From an uncultured Oscillospiraceae bacterium (GTDB taxonomy: Bacteria; Bacillota; Clostridia; Oscillospirales; Ruminococcaceae), in assembly GCA_904384225.1 (NCBI GenBank), contig CAJFJV010000013.1, positions 1 to 45,141 of the forward strand: DNA of 45,141 nt, in the 5' to 3' direction. This document shows, one piece after another, positions 33,479 to 41,991 of the stretch. The notes under the pieces were generated by a model. That model was given only the letters and a program-made list of their open reading frames with translations. It was not told where the DNA came from and searched no databases. The first letter of the stretch is position 1. Each line of letters begins with the position of its first letter. The position numbers and the translations under genes were made by a program.

Positions 33479-34243
33479 TTGGAAAATGAAAAGCGTTTCG
33501 CTGTACTGATTGATGCAGACAATGTTTCAGAAAAATATATCAAAGGCATTCTGGACGAAATATCCAACGACGGTGTTGCCACATATAAGCGCATCTATGG
33601 CGATTGGACCAAACCCAATCTTGCTTCATGGAAAAATATACTTCTTGAAAATTCCATTATGCCTATCCAACAGTATAGCTATACAACAGGAAAAAACGCC
33701 ACGGATTCCGCTATGATTATAGACGCGATGGACATTCTCTACTCCGGTAATGTCGACGGATTTTGTTTAGTATCCAGCGACAGTGATTTTACACGGCTGG
33801 CTTCCAGGCTGCGCGAATCGGGTATGACCGTTGTCGGCATGGGTGAAAGGAAAACGCCCTCTGCCTTCATTGCCGCGTGCCATCAATTTAAATATCTTGA
33901 GATCTTAGCGCAAAATGTTGAGGAAAAAACTGCCGTTTCGGAGGAGAACACATCTGAAACACTGGCACGAGCCGATCTTGCCACCATTAAACGCGTTGTT
34001 TTATCGATTCTGGATGAAATATCAGATGAGGATCAATGGGTTTTCATCAGTGAGATCGGGGATATCCTCGTAAAACGCTATCCGGATTTTGATGTGCGGA
34101 ATTACGGATTCAAAAAACTTACGCCATTTTTAAAGTCGCTGAATATCGTGGATATCCGGTGGACCAAAGGCCATGACAGTAACAACCGTTTGGTTTTTGT
34201 ACGGGCCAAGCAGGATAAATCAACAGGGAAACAGGGGAACTAA
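33479..34243 (+). CDS. NYN (PIN-like) domain protein with C-terminal OST-HTH/LOTUS domain
   Basis: The N-terminal NYN domain (about 6-140) has LIDADN (Asp12), the DSAMIIDAMD segment (Asp76, Asp82) and SSDSDF (Asp101, Asp103), the acidic set expected of a PIN-like ribonuclease. The C-terminal part (about 165-245) fits the LOTUS/OST-HTH domain, a predicted RNA-binding module. Start is TTG at 33479, set by GGAGGT six bases upstream. It ends one base before the helicase ATG, so the two are probably one transcript. RNA cleavage is expected but not proven. Confidence 0.85.
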   Translation: MENEKRFAVLIDADNVSEKYIKGILDEISNDGVATYKRIYGDWTKPNLASWKNILLENSIMPIQQYSYTTGKNATDSAMIIDAMDILYSGNVDGFCLVSSDSDFTRLASRLRESGMTVVGMGERKTPSAFIAACHQFKYLEILAQNVEEKTAVSEENTSETLARADLATIKRVVLSILDEISDEDQWVFISEIGDILVKRYPDFDVRNYGFKKLTPFLKSLNIVDIRWTKGHDSNNRLVFVRAKQDKSTGKQGN

Positions 34244-34244
34244 A

Positions 34245-35378
34245 ATGAATTTTGATGAAATCGGCTTGATTGCGCCTATTCAAACGGCACTTGCCAAAAT
34301 AGGCGTTTCAGAAATGACGGAGATACAGGAAAAAGCCATCCCGGTCCTACTTCAAAAAAGGGAAGTCATTGCGAAGGCTCCGACCGGTACAGGAAAAACC
34401 TATGCGTTCGGGATCCCGATTATTACGGAAATCGATTTAAACGTTCGGGCCCCACAGGCTTTGATCCTCTGCCCGACAAGAGAGCTATGCACACAGCTTC
34501 GGGACGAAATGCGCGCATTGGCACAGGATATGCCGGAAATACGGGTCGCCGCAGTATATGGCGGCCAGCCCATCCGCAGACAGATCGACGCCCTGCAAAA
34601 AAATCCGCAGATTGTCGTTGCAACACCCGGCCGGTTAATCGATCATTGGAAACACCACAATATCCGTTTAAACCGGATCGCTGTAACGATACTTGATGAG
34701 GCAGATGAAATGCTTGATATGGGCTTTTTTAAGGACGTCCGCTTCATTCTCGACCAGCTTCCCCCCAAAAACCGGCTGTCTATGTTCTCCGCAACAATTT
34801 CAAGGCCGGTTATGGATATCGGCTGGCTCTACCAACGCGATCCTGTCGAACTCGTTGTCGAACCGGTAAAAGAAAACAAGCCAAAAATAGCGCAGTTTGG
34901 GCTGCGCTCAACCGGTACGCAGAAAATACTCGACTTAATGCAGCTGATCCGCACGATAAAACCGGAACGCGCCATTATTTTCTGCAATACAAAATATCAG
35001 ACCGGCAGCCTGTGCGACCAATTGGTGCGCAAGGGCTTTTCTGCAAAGTGTATCCACGGCGATATGGCGCAGGCTCTTCGAAATAAAATCATGAGTGAAT
35101 TCAAAGCAGGCGGATTTCAGCTTTTGGTCGTCACAGACGTTGCCGCGCGCGGGATTGATATCACCGGTGTAGACGCGGTAATCAACTTTGATATCCCACA
35201 GGAAAATGAATATTATATCCATCGTATCGGCCGGACGGGACGCGCTAAAAAAGAAGGGAAAGCCTATACCTTTTTCTGGGACAATGATAAAGCGCATCTC
35301 GATCAGATCCTGCATTATACCAAATTCGAAATGCACTATCTCAAATTTGACGAAAACGGAGAGTTGACAGACGCATGA
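34245..35378 (+). CDS. DEAD-box RNA helicase
   Basis: This 377-residue minimal DEAD-box protein has all motifs: Q-motif glutamine in TEIQEKA, APTGTGKT (45-52), PTREL (77-81), TPGR (127-130), DEAD (151-154), SAT (182-184), VTDVAARGID (296-305) and HRIGRTGRA (326-334). There is no C-terminal extension, so it is shorter than CshA or DeaD. ATG 34245 follows AGGGGAA. Its stop overlaps mutY by four bases. Pairing with the NYN protein suggests RNA turnover or folding. Confidence 0.93.
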   Translation: MNFDEIGLIAPIQTALAKIGVSEMTEIQEKAIPVLLQKREVIAKAPTGTGKTYAFGIPIITEIDLNVRAPQALILCPTRELCTQLRDEMRALAQDMPEIRVAAVYGGQPIRRQIDALQKNPQIVVATPGRLIDHWKHHNIRLNRIAVTILDEADEMLDMGFFKDVRFILDQLPPKNRLSMFSATISRPVMDIGWLYQRDPVELVVEPVKENKPKIAQFGLRSTGTQKILDLMQLIRTIKPERAIIFCNTKYQTGSLCDQLVRKGFSAKCIHGDMAQALRNKIMSEFKAGGFQLLVVTDVAARGIDITGVDAVINFDIPQENEYYIHRIGRTGRAKKEGKAYTFFWDNDKAHLDQILHYTKFEMHYLKFDENGELTDA

Positions 35379-36487
35379 AAAAAAACGCCAGCCTGCTTTC
35401 GGAACTTGACAGCCGGCCGGTCGCCGCTTCTGTTTCACCGCTGCTTGATTGGTATCGGAAAAATGCCCGTCCCCTCCCTTGGCGGAAGACCAGAAACCCC
35501 TATTACATCTGGCTTTCGGAAATCATGCTTCAACAGACACGGGTAGAAACGGTAATCCCCTATTATCACCGGTTTATCGCATCGCTTCCGACAATTCCAA
35601 GCCTTGCGGCTGTACCGGAAGAAGAACTGCTAAAGCTGTGGGAAGGGCTTGGTTACTACAGCAGGGCGCGGAATTTAAAAAAAGCCGCTGCTGTTTGTAT
35701 GGAGCAGTACGGCGGAATACTGCCGCTTACTTATGACGAACTTTTGTCGCTTCCGGGCTTTGGCCCCTACACTGCGGCTGCCGTCGCTTCCATAGCGTAT
35801 GGGGAGCCTGTTCCCGCCGTAGACGGCAATGTTCTGCGTGTTGTCTCGCGCCTTTGCGCTTATGGGGAAGATATCATGCTTCCCTCTGCACGCAAATCCG
35901 TTTTTTCCTGTCTCCTCCCTTATATGGGCAGTGCGCCGGGCGAGCTCAATCAAGCTTTCATGGATCTCGGTTCCTCGATATGCCTTCCAAACGGTGCGCC
36001 AAAATGTATGTTGTGCCCGCTTTCTTTTGCCTGTACAGCTTTCTTAAACGGGCAGGAACGCCTTTTCCCGATCAAACGCGCAAAATCTGCACGGCGCATA
36101 GAGCAGCGCACCGTTCTCCTTCTCTTTTCGGATAGCCGTGTGCTTCTGCACAAAAGAAAAGAACAGGGCCTTTTGGCAGGCCTGTGGGAATTCCCGAACT
36201 TTGAAGGAGACGCAAGCGAAGATGCCATACGGCAATACTGCCGCCAAATGGGGCTATCTATAGAAAAAATCCGTCCGATTGGCTCCGCCAAGCATATTTT
36301 TACCCATATTGAATGGCATATGTCCGGCTTTGCCGCAGCTGTTTCGGAACGCAAGGAGGCAGACGGCTGCATTTGGGCAGAACATGCACAGCTGAAGCAG
36401 CGCTATCCCCTTCCCAGCGCGTTTCGGCCCTTTTTACAAACGGCAGAAACGGAACTTTTAAGAGCAGCTGAAAACAATCCCGGATGA
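35375..36487 (+). CDS. mutY: A/G-specific adenine glycosylase
   Basis: MutY removes adenine opposite 8-oxoguanine. The 370-residue protein has catalytic Glu49 (SEIMLQQT), the HhH motif LPGFGPYTA (126-134), Asp150 in VDGNVLR and the iron-sulfur cysteines Cys203, Cys211, Cys214 and Cys220. The first spacing is seven residues where E. coli has six. A C-terminal NUDIX-like 8-oxoG-recognition domain (about 235-360) is present. ATG overlaps the helicase stop as ATGA. Confidence 0.94.
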   Translation: MKKNASLLSELDSRPVAASVSPLLDWYRKNARPLPWRKTRNPYYIWLSEIMLQQTRVETVIPYYHRFIASLPTIPSLAAVPEEELLKLWEGLGYYSRARNLKKAAAVCMEQYGGILPLTYDELLSLPGFGPYTAAAVASIAYGEPVPAVDGNVLRVVSRLCAYGEDIMLPSARKSVFSCLLPYMGSAPGELNQAFMDLGSSICLPNGAPKCMLCPLSFACTAFLNGQERLFPIKRAKSARRIEQRTVLLLFSDSRVLLHKRKEQGLLAGLWEFPNFEGDASEDAIRQYCRQMGLSIEKIRPIGSAKHIFTHIEWHMSGFAAAVSERKEADGCIWAEHAQLKQRYPLPSAFRPFLQTAETELLRAAENNPG

Positions 36488-36586
36488 AACCCTCCTCTAA
36501 AACGGCATCGCCATCCCCTACATTCCGAAAGCCGTTTTCCGTATGAGCTGGGCTGTTTTTCGTCCAACGGAAAGGATGTCGCGAAA

Positions 36587-38311
36587 ATGAAACAGGTTGA
36601 AAAGAAAAAAGTCCGGCAACCGCGCGGCCTAATGATTATGAGCGCGCTCGGACAGTTTAAAGCAGATCTTGTTTTAAAAAATGCCAATGTTTTAAATGTT
36701 TTTACCGGTGAATTCATGCCGCGCGATGTCGCCATCAACGGCGACACCATCATTGGGATCGGAGAATATGAGGGAACGTACGAATACGACCTGTCAGGCA
36801 TGTATATTGTCCCCGGTTTCATTGACGCACACGTTCATATAGAATCCTCCATGCTTACTCCGCAGATCTTTACACGGGAAGTCTTAAAAAGGGGAACCAC
36901 AACGCTGATTGCAGACCCGCATGAAATCGCCAACGTTTGCGGGGAAGACGGCCTCAAATACATGTTGGATGCCGCGGCGGAGTGCCCTGTAAACTTATAC
37001 TACATGATGCCTTCCTGCGTCCCTGCCGGGGATTTTGATACTGCCGGCGCTGTGCTGGATGCAGCAGCGCTTGCAAAATATGCAAATCATCCTTCTGTCT
37101 TGGGGCTGGGCGAAGTGATGAACACAGCCGGGATCATGCGCTGTGAATCGGACCTATATCAAAAGCTTGCCCTTTTTCACAGCAAAACCATCGATGGGCA
37201 TGCACCGATGATGCACGGAAAAGCGCTGCAAACCTATCGTTTAGCCGGTATCACCACCGATCATGAATGCACCAGCGGCGAAGAAGCCGCCGAAAAGCTG
37301 CGTGCAGGGCTCGCTCTTTTGATTCGTGAAGGATCCGGTGCAAGAAACCTTGACAGCCTCATTCAAATCCTGATCGACGGACGGATGCAAACCCAGCGCA
37401 TTGCGTTCTGCACGGACGACAAACACGTCGACGATATCCGTACCGAGGGACACATCGACCACCATATCCGCCGAAGCATCCAGCTCGGGCTTGACCCAGC
37501 CACCGCTTATCTTATGGCAAGCTGGTATCCGGCGCAGATATATGGATTAAAGCACCTTGGAGCTGTAGCCGCCGGATATCAGGCTGATCTGGTCGTATTA
37601 AAAAGCCTGTATGACGTACAGCCGAAAATGGTGCTTCACAAAGGGAAAACGGCGTGTTCGCTTCTTGAAAAAGCACCACGGGTGTCGATTGCGCCCGCCG
37701 TCTGTGATACGGTGCATATTGCCCCGGTAAAGCGGAGTGATCTTCGGCTTCGAATAAACAAAGATCCTGTCCCGGTCATTGTCCCAATCCCGAGACAGAT
37801 CATAACCAAAAGGGTGAATGAACATGTGCATGTGCGGAACGGATATTTTGTCTCCGACGCATGCCACCAAAAGGTAGCCGTAATTGAACGCCATCATGCA
37901 AGCGGCAACATTGGGCTTGGCATTATCCGCGGCTTTCTGCGTACCGGCGCTATTGCGGCTACTGTAGGTCATGACGCGCACAATCTGATCGTCATCGGGA
38001 CAAATGATACGGATATGCTGCTCGCTATCCACGCACTCAATGAAAGCGGCGGCGGGTATGTCATCGTAAAAGATCAGAGCATTGTAGCGGGGATTGAACT
38101 GGAGATTGCCGGTCTGATGAGCACGCACTCCGCAGACGAACTGTGCCGTGAGCTTGCGCTTTTCACACAGGCAGCAAAGGACATTGGGATCCCGCAGGAT
38201 ATGGATCCCTATCAAACACTGTCTTTCCTTCCGCTTCCTGTCCTGCCGGGACTGCGCGTTACGGACAAAGGTCTTTTAGACGCTTCATCCGGGAATTTTT
38301 TGACGTATTGA
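36587..38311 (+). CDS. ade: adenine deaminase
   Basis: Ade converts adenine to hypoxanthine for purine salvage. The 574-residue amidohydrolase has the metal-binding FIDAHVHIESS motif (His82, His84), the family block DPHEIANVCG, and the C-terminal adenine-deaminase domain with VGHDAHN. Length and motifs match the bacterial Ade (YerA/AdeC) family. AAAGGA lies ten bases before the ATG; a later ATG at residue 16 or 18 is possible. The gap 36488-36586 holds only a weak AAAACGGC/GCCGTTTT hairpin that may end mutY. Confidence 0.93.
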   Translation: MKQVEKKKVRQPRGLMIMSALGQFKADLVLKNANVLNVFTGEFMPRDVAINGDTIIGIGEYEGTYEYDLSGMYIVPGFIDAHVHIESSMLTPQIFTREVLKRGTTTLIADPHEIANVCGEDGLKYMLDAAAECPVNLYYMMPSCVPAGDFDTAGAVLDAAALAKYANHPSVLGLGEVMNTAGIMRCESDLYQKLALFHSKTIDGHAPMMHGKALQTYRLAGITTDHECTSGEEAAEKLRAGLALLIREGSGARNLDSLIQILIDGRMQTQRIAFCTDDKHVDDIRTEGHIDHHIRRSIQLGLDPATAYLMASWYPAQIYGLKHLGAVAAGYQADLVVLKSLYDVQPKMVLHKGKTACSLLEKAPRVSIAPAVCDTVHIAPVKRSDLRLRINKDPVPVIVPIPRQIITKRVNEHVHVRNGYFVSDACHQKVAVIERHHASGNIGLGIIRGFLRTGAIAATVGHDAHNLIVIGTNDTDMLLAIHALNESGGGYVIVKDQSIVAGIELEIAGLMSTHSADELCRELALFTQAAKDIGIPQDMDPYQTLSFLPLPVLPGLRVTDKGLLDASSGNFLTY

Positions 38312-38320
38312 GGTGTCCCA

Positions 38321-38929
38321 ATGAACGAATTTCAATATAAAGGGAAAGAGATCCGGCAAGAATTTTTTTCAGACTGCTTTGACGAGGGCCTCGCCCGTAT
38401 GCATTTTGAAGACTGTCGTTTTTCCGGTATCCGGTTTGACGATATCCTGTTTGATCACTGTACATTTGTCAGATGTACCTTTTCCGGGTGCCGCCTCGGT
38501 GCATCTGAATTCCGCTTCTGTGCCATACTCAATTGTATCTTCCGGATGTGCAGCATGTTTTCGACAGTATTTGATAATTGCAAACTGACCGGTTCCGCCT
38601 TTTTTGACGTTGACGCGCCTTATTTTGAAATCAACGGCGGTGACTGGTCGTTTACTGATCTGCGGGATCTGTCTTTTTATAAAATGGAACTCCACCACAT
38701 CAATTTTGAAGGTGCAGATTTTACTGGCTGCTGCATGGATCATGCAACGATTTCCAATTGCTGCATGCGCCACGCCCGCTTTGGCAGTACCAGCATGGTT
38801 TCCGCAGATCTGCGTGAAAGCGATTTGTCCGGAAGCAACCTTTCCGGGCTTATACTCCGCAAAACAAAAATCGACTTGCAGCAGGCTGTCCTGCTTGCTG
38901 AATCTCTGGGGGCAGATTATGAACCGTAA
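38321..38929 (+). CDS. Qnr-like pentapeptide repeat protein
   Basis: The 202-residue protein consists of pentapeptide repeats in two blocks (about 27-97 and 112-180) separated by a short EINGGD segment, the layout of Qnr and McbG right-handed beta-helices that mimic DNA and protect gyrase. The C-terminal helix KIDLQQAVLLAESLG resembles the Qnr dimerisation tail. The first block is unusually cysteine-rich. GAGGTG precedes ATG, nine bases after ade. Quinolone protection or gyrase binding is inferred from the family only. Confidence 0.85.
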   Translation: MNEFQYKGKEIRQEFFSDCFDEGLARMHFEDCRFSGIRFDDILFDHCTFVRCTFSGCRLGASEFRFCAILNCIFRMCSMFSTVFDNCKLTGSAFFDVDAPYFEINGGDWSFTDLRDLSFYKMELHHINFEGADFTGCCMDHATISNCCMRHARFGSTSMVSADLRESDLSGSNLSGLILRKTKIDLQQAVLLAESLGADYEP

Positions 38930-39527
38930 CCAAAACAGCCGCCGTCTTACGCTCAGAACGGTAAAAGCGGACGATGCGCAGGCTTTGCTTTCTATCTATG
39001 CGCCATACGTACAGGATACCGCTGTTTCCTTCGAATATGATATTCCTTCCCTTCCGGAATTCCAAAGCCGTATCCGTACAATATCAGAAGAATATCCGTA
39101 TCTGGTATGTGAAATAGACGGCTTGCCTGCGGGATATGCATATGCGCATCGGCTTTTTTCCCGCGCGGCATATCAATGGGACGCGGAACTGTCTATTTAT
39201 CTGGATCCGCAATTCCACAGTATGGGGATTGGAAGCCGGCTGTATGCGGCGCTGATCGCATTGCTCAAAATGCAGAATATCTGCGGCCTGTATGCGCTGG
39301 TCACAGCCCCCAATGAAAAAAGCGAACGCCTGCATCGGAAATTCGGCTTTTCTCTTGTCGGTACATATCACCGGGTTGGCTATAAGCTCGGCAGCTGGCA
39401 CGATGTCTCCCTTTTCGAACGGCGGCTTTGCGGCGGATTGCAGCCGCCGGATCCCTTTATCCCCTTCTGCGCACTGCCGGCACAGGCGGCTGCCTTGCTC
39501 CTCTCCGGTGATCCTTCCATGTACTAA
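38919..39527 (+). CDS. GNAT acetyltransferase, PAT/MnaT-like
   Basis: The 202-residue protein has the GNAT fold with the acetyl-CoA motif GIGSRLY and the TVSFEYD-like and FHSMGIG blocks typical of phosphinothricin/methionine sulfoximine acetyltransferases (YncA/MnaT). An extra C-terminal tail of about 25 residues is Pro/Ala-rich. ATG 38919 overlaps the end of the pentapeptide gene by 11 bases, so both are in one transcript. The substrate is inferred; other amines or N-termini are possible. Confidence 0.83.
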   Translation: MNRNQNSRRLTLRTVKADDAQALLSIYAPYVQDTAVSFEYDIPSLPEFQSRIRTISEEYPYLVCEIDGLPAGYAYAHRLFSRAAYQWDAELSIYLDPQFHSMGIGSRLYAALIALLKMQNICGLYALVTAPNEKSERLHRKFGFSLVGTYHRVGYKLGSWHDVSLFERRLCGGLQPPDPFIPFCALPAQAAALLLSGDPSMY

Positions 39528-39659
39528 CAGGCGCCTGACATGTTCACCGTCTTTTCTGTCCGCCCGCTTATTTCTATCCCTGCCGCCGTCGATATCGGCC
39601 TGTATGCCTTCTTCCATACCATATAGATAAATACAGAGCATCGCTTAGGAGGTCTCAAT

Positions 39660-41837
39660 ATGCCTATTGCTTTTACAGAAAAAAATCGGATTTTCCATCT
39701 TTCTACTAAGCATACAAGTTATCTTTTTCGTGTATTTGAAAACGATTACCTGTTTACGTTATATTACGGCAAAAAGCTGCGCACAGCCGATATGACGCAT
39801 CACTGGCAGGTATACCCTTCCGGTTTTTCCCCAATTGATCAGACATTTACCGACCACGATTTCAGCCAGGATCTGATGATGCTGGAATATCCGGTTTATG
39901 GGCATGGGGATTATCGCGCTCCGGCTGTCTGCGTCCGTTTCCCAAATGGAAGCCGCCTTCTTGATTTACAGTATGAGGCCTATTCCATCCAGAAAGGAAA
40001 ACTCCCGCTCGACGGGCTTCCCTGTACAGACGGCGCGGAGGAAACCCTGTACATCCTGCTTCGCGACCGAAAAAGCGGATTAGGCGTGCGCCTTTCCTAC
40101 AGCGTTTTTTATGAAGAAGATGTCATTGCGCGAAGCGCCGAAATCATCAACAGCACCAATGATACGGTAATATTGACAAATGCTATGAGTATGAGCACCG
40201 ACTTGCCGATCGGCGATTTTGATATGATTTCTTTAGACGGTACGCATATTCGGGAACGGCAAATCGAGCGGAAGCCGATGCGGAACGGGACGCAGTCAGT
40301 CGAAAGCCGCCGCGGTGCATCCAGCCATCACCACAATCCGTTTGCCGTATTTGCCGCACCCCATACGACAGAATTTGCAGGGGATGCGTATGGGGTAATG
40401 CTTGTTTACAGCGGGAATTTTCTTCTTCGTGCAGAAAAGGACGCCTTCTCCTCGGTCCGGGTTCAGGCAGGCATCAATTCCTTTGATTTTACGTGGGAAC
40501 TTGCGCCAAACGAAAGTTTCATCACACCAGAAGCGCTGCTCTCCTATTCGGACAAGGGCTTAAACCGCCTTTCTCAACAATACCATGATCTGATCCGCAC
40601 CCACTTGGGACATACCAAGACAGTCGGCAAGCGCCGCCCCATTGTTATCAACAACTGGGAGGCGACCTATTTTAACTTCGACGAACAAAAGCTAATCGAT
40701 TTAATAGGCAGCTGCAAAGGGCTTGGCATTGATGTGTTTGTTTTGGATGACGGCTGGTTCGGCCACCGCGACGACGACCGTACTTCGCTTGGCGATTGGT
40801 TTACAGATAAGCGGAAACTCCCAAACGGGCTTTATCCGCTTATCGAAGCATGCCAGAGCGTCGGGATGCAGTTTGGCCTTTGGTTCGAACCAGAAATGAT
40901 CTCTGAAGACAGCGAGCTCTACCATCTGCATCCCGACTGGGTCATCGGCGAACCCGGCCGCACTTTTTGCCGCGGAAGGCAGCAGCTGATCCTCGACCTC
41001 TCTCGGGAGGATGTCCTTTCTTATATATGCGGAGCGGTTAGGCGCATCCTGCGTGAAAACAGGATTTCCTATGTTAAATGGGATATGAACCGCCACATGA
41101 CCGATGCCTATTCCCGCCTTCTGCCTCCGCAGAAACAGCCGGAAATCTATCACCGCTACATCAAAAACCTATATCGGCTGCTGGATACGCTTACAAAGGA
41201 ATTCCCGGATGTTGTCTTTGAAGGATGTTCAGGCGGCGGCGGACGCTTTGACGCCGGAATGCTCTATTATACGCCGCAGATCTGGACAAGTGACAACTCC
41301 GATGCTATTGCGCGGCTGCGCATCCAATACGGCACATCTCTGGCTTACCCTCCGGTCTGTATGACGGCGCATGTCTCTGCTTCTCCCAACCATCAGCTGG
41401 GCCGCACCACACCGTTTCAGACACGCGGTCTTGTCGCCATGAGTGCTTCTTTTGGCTACGAACTGAATCCGTTAAACCTCACAGATGACGAACGTGCAAT
41501 GATTGCCGAACAGACAGCACAATATAAAAAAATAGCGCCTCTTGTAGTATCCGGTGATTTTTACCGGCTTATAAGCCCCTTTGAAGATGATGACTGCGCA
41601 TGGATTTTTGTTTCCAAAGATCGGTCTGAAGCCTTCGCCATATATGCAAGACAGCTTCTGCGCCCTGCATCAAACGGCAGGCGGATCCGGTTTGCAGGGC
41701 TTGATCCTGAGGCGGACTATTATATTGAAGAGCTTCAGCGCACTTTTGGCGGGGATGAGCTAATGTATGCGGGGCTTTCTGTCCCGGTTCTTTTTGATTT
41801 TCACGCTGTGTCGTATACCATGCACCGCGTAAACTGA
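39660..41837 (+). CDS. alpha-galactosidase (GH36)
   Basis: The 725-residue GH36 enzyme hydrolyses alpha-1,6-galactosides such as raffinose and melibiose. An N-terminal beta-sandwich (about 1-320) precedes the barrel with VLDDGWFG and LGDW, the nucleophile Asp475 in KWDMNR, and the acid/base Asp545 in WTSDNSD. CSGGGGRFD is the family loop. No signal peptide, so it is cytoplasmic. TAGGAGG precedes the ATG. No transporter gene is adjacent; a terminator follows. Confidence 0.95.
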   Translation: MPIAFTEKNRIFHLSTKHTSYLFRVFENDYLFTLYYGKKLRTADMTHHWQVYPSGFSPIDQTFTDHDFSQDLMMLEYPVYGHGDYRAPAVCVRFPNGSRLLDLQYEAYSIQKGKLPLDGLPCTDGAEETLYILLRDRKSGLGVRLSYSVFYEEDVIARSAEIINSTNDTVILTNAMSMSTDLPIGDFDMISLDGTHIRERQIERKPMRNGTQSVESRRGASSHHHNPFAVFAAPHTTEFAGDAYGVMLVYSGNFLLRAEKDAFSSVRVQAGINSFDFTWELAPNESFITPEALLSYSDKGLNRLSQQYHDLIRTHLGHTKTVGKRRPIVINNWEATYFNFDEQKLIDLIGSCKGLGIDVFVLDDGWFGHRDDDRTSLGDWFTDKRKLPNGLYPLIEACQSVGMQFGLWFEPEMISEDSELYHLHPDWVIGEPGRTFCRGRQQLILDLSREDVLSYICGAVRRILRENRISYVKWDMNRHMTDAYSRLLPPQKQPEIYHRYIKNLYRLLDTLTKEFPDVVFEGCSGGGGRFDAGMLYYTPQIWTSDNSDAIARLRIQYGTSLAYPPVCMTAHVSASPNHQLGRTTPFQTRGLVAMSASFGYELNPLNLTDDERAMIAEQTAQYKKIAPLVVSGDFYRLISPFEDDDCAWIFVSKDRSEAFAIYARQLLRPASNGRRIRFAGLDPEADYYIEELQRTFGGDELMYAGLSVPVLFDFHAVSYTMHRVN

Positions 41838-41912
41838 GTTCCGGCACAAAACCATTTTGGCTTTACAGTGCCCGACAGTACAAAAATTGCGGCAATATTC
41901 TTCCTTATAAGC

Positions 41913-41949
41913 AAATAGAACGCCTCCGTTAGACGGAGGCGTTCTATTT
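41913..41949. terminator. bidirectional terminator between the GH36 gene and htrA
   Basis: A perfect 17-bp stem (41913-41929 with 41933-41949) with a three-base loop and T-runs on both strands, between convergent genes. Confidence 0.92.
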
Positions 41950-41991
41950 GTAAAGGAGTATAAAGAAGAAATGAAAAGAGGATTTCAGTTG

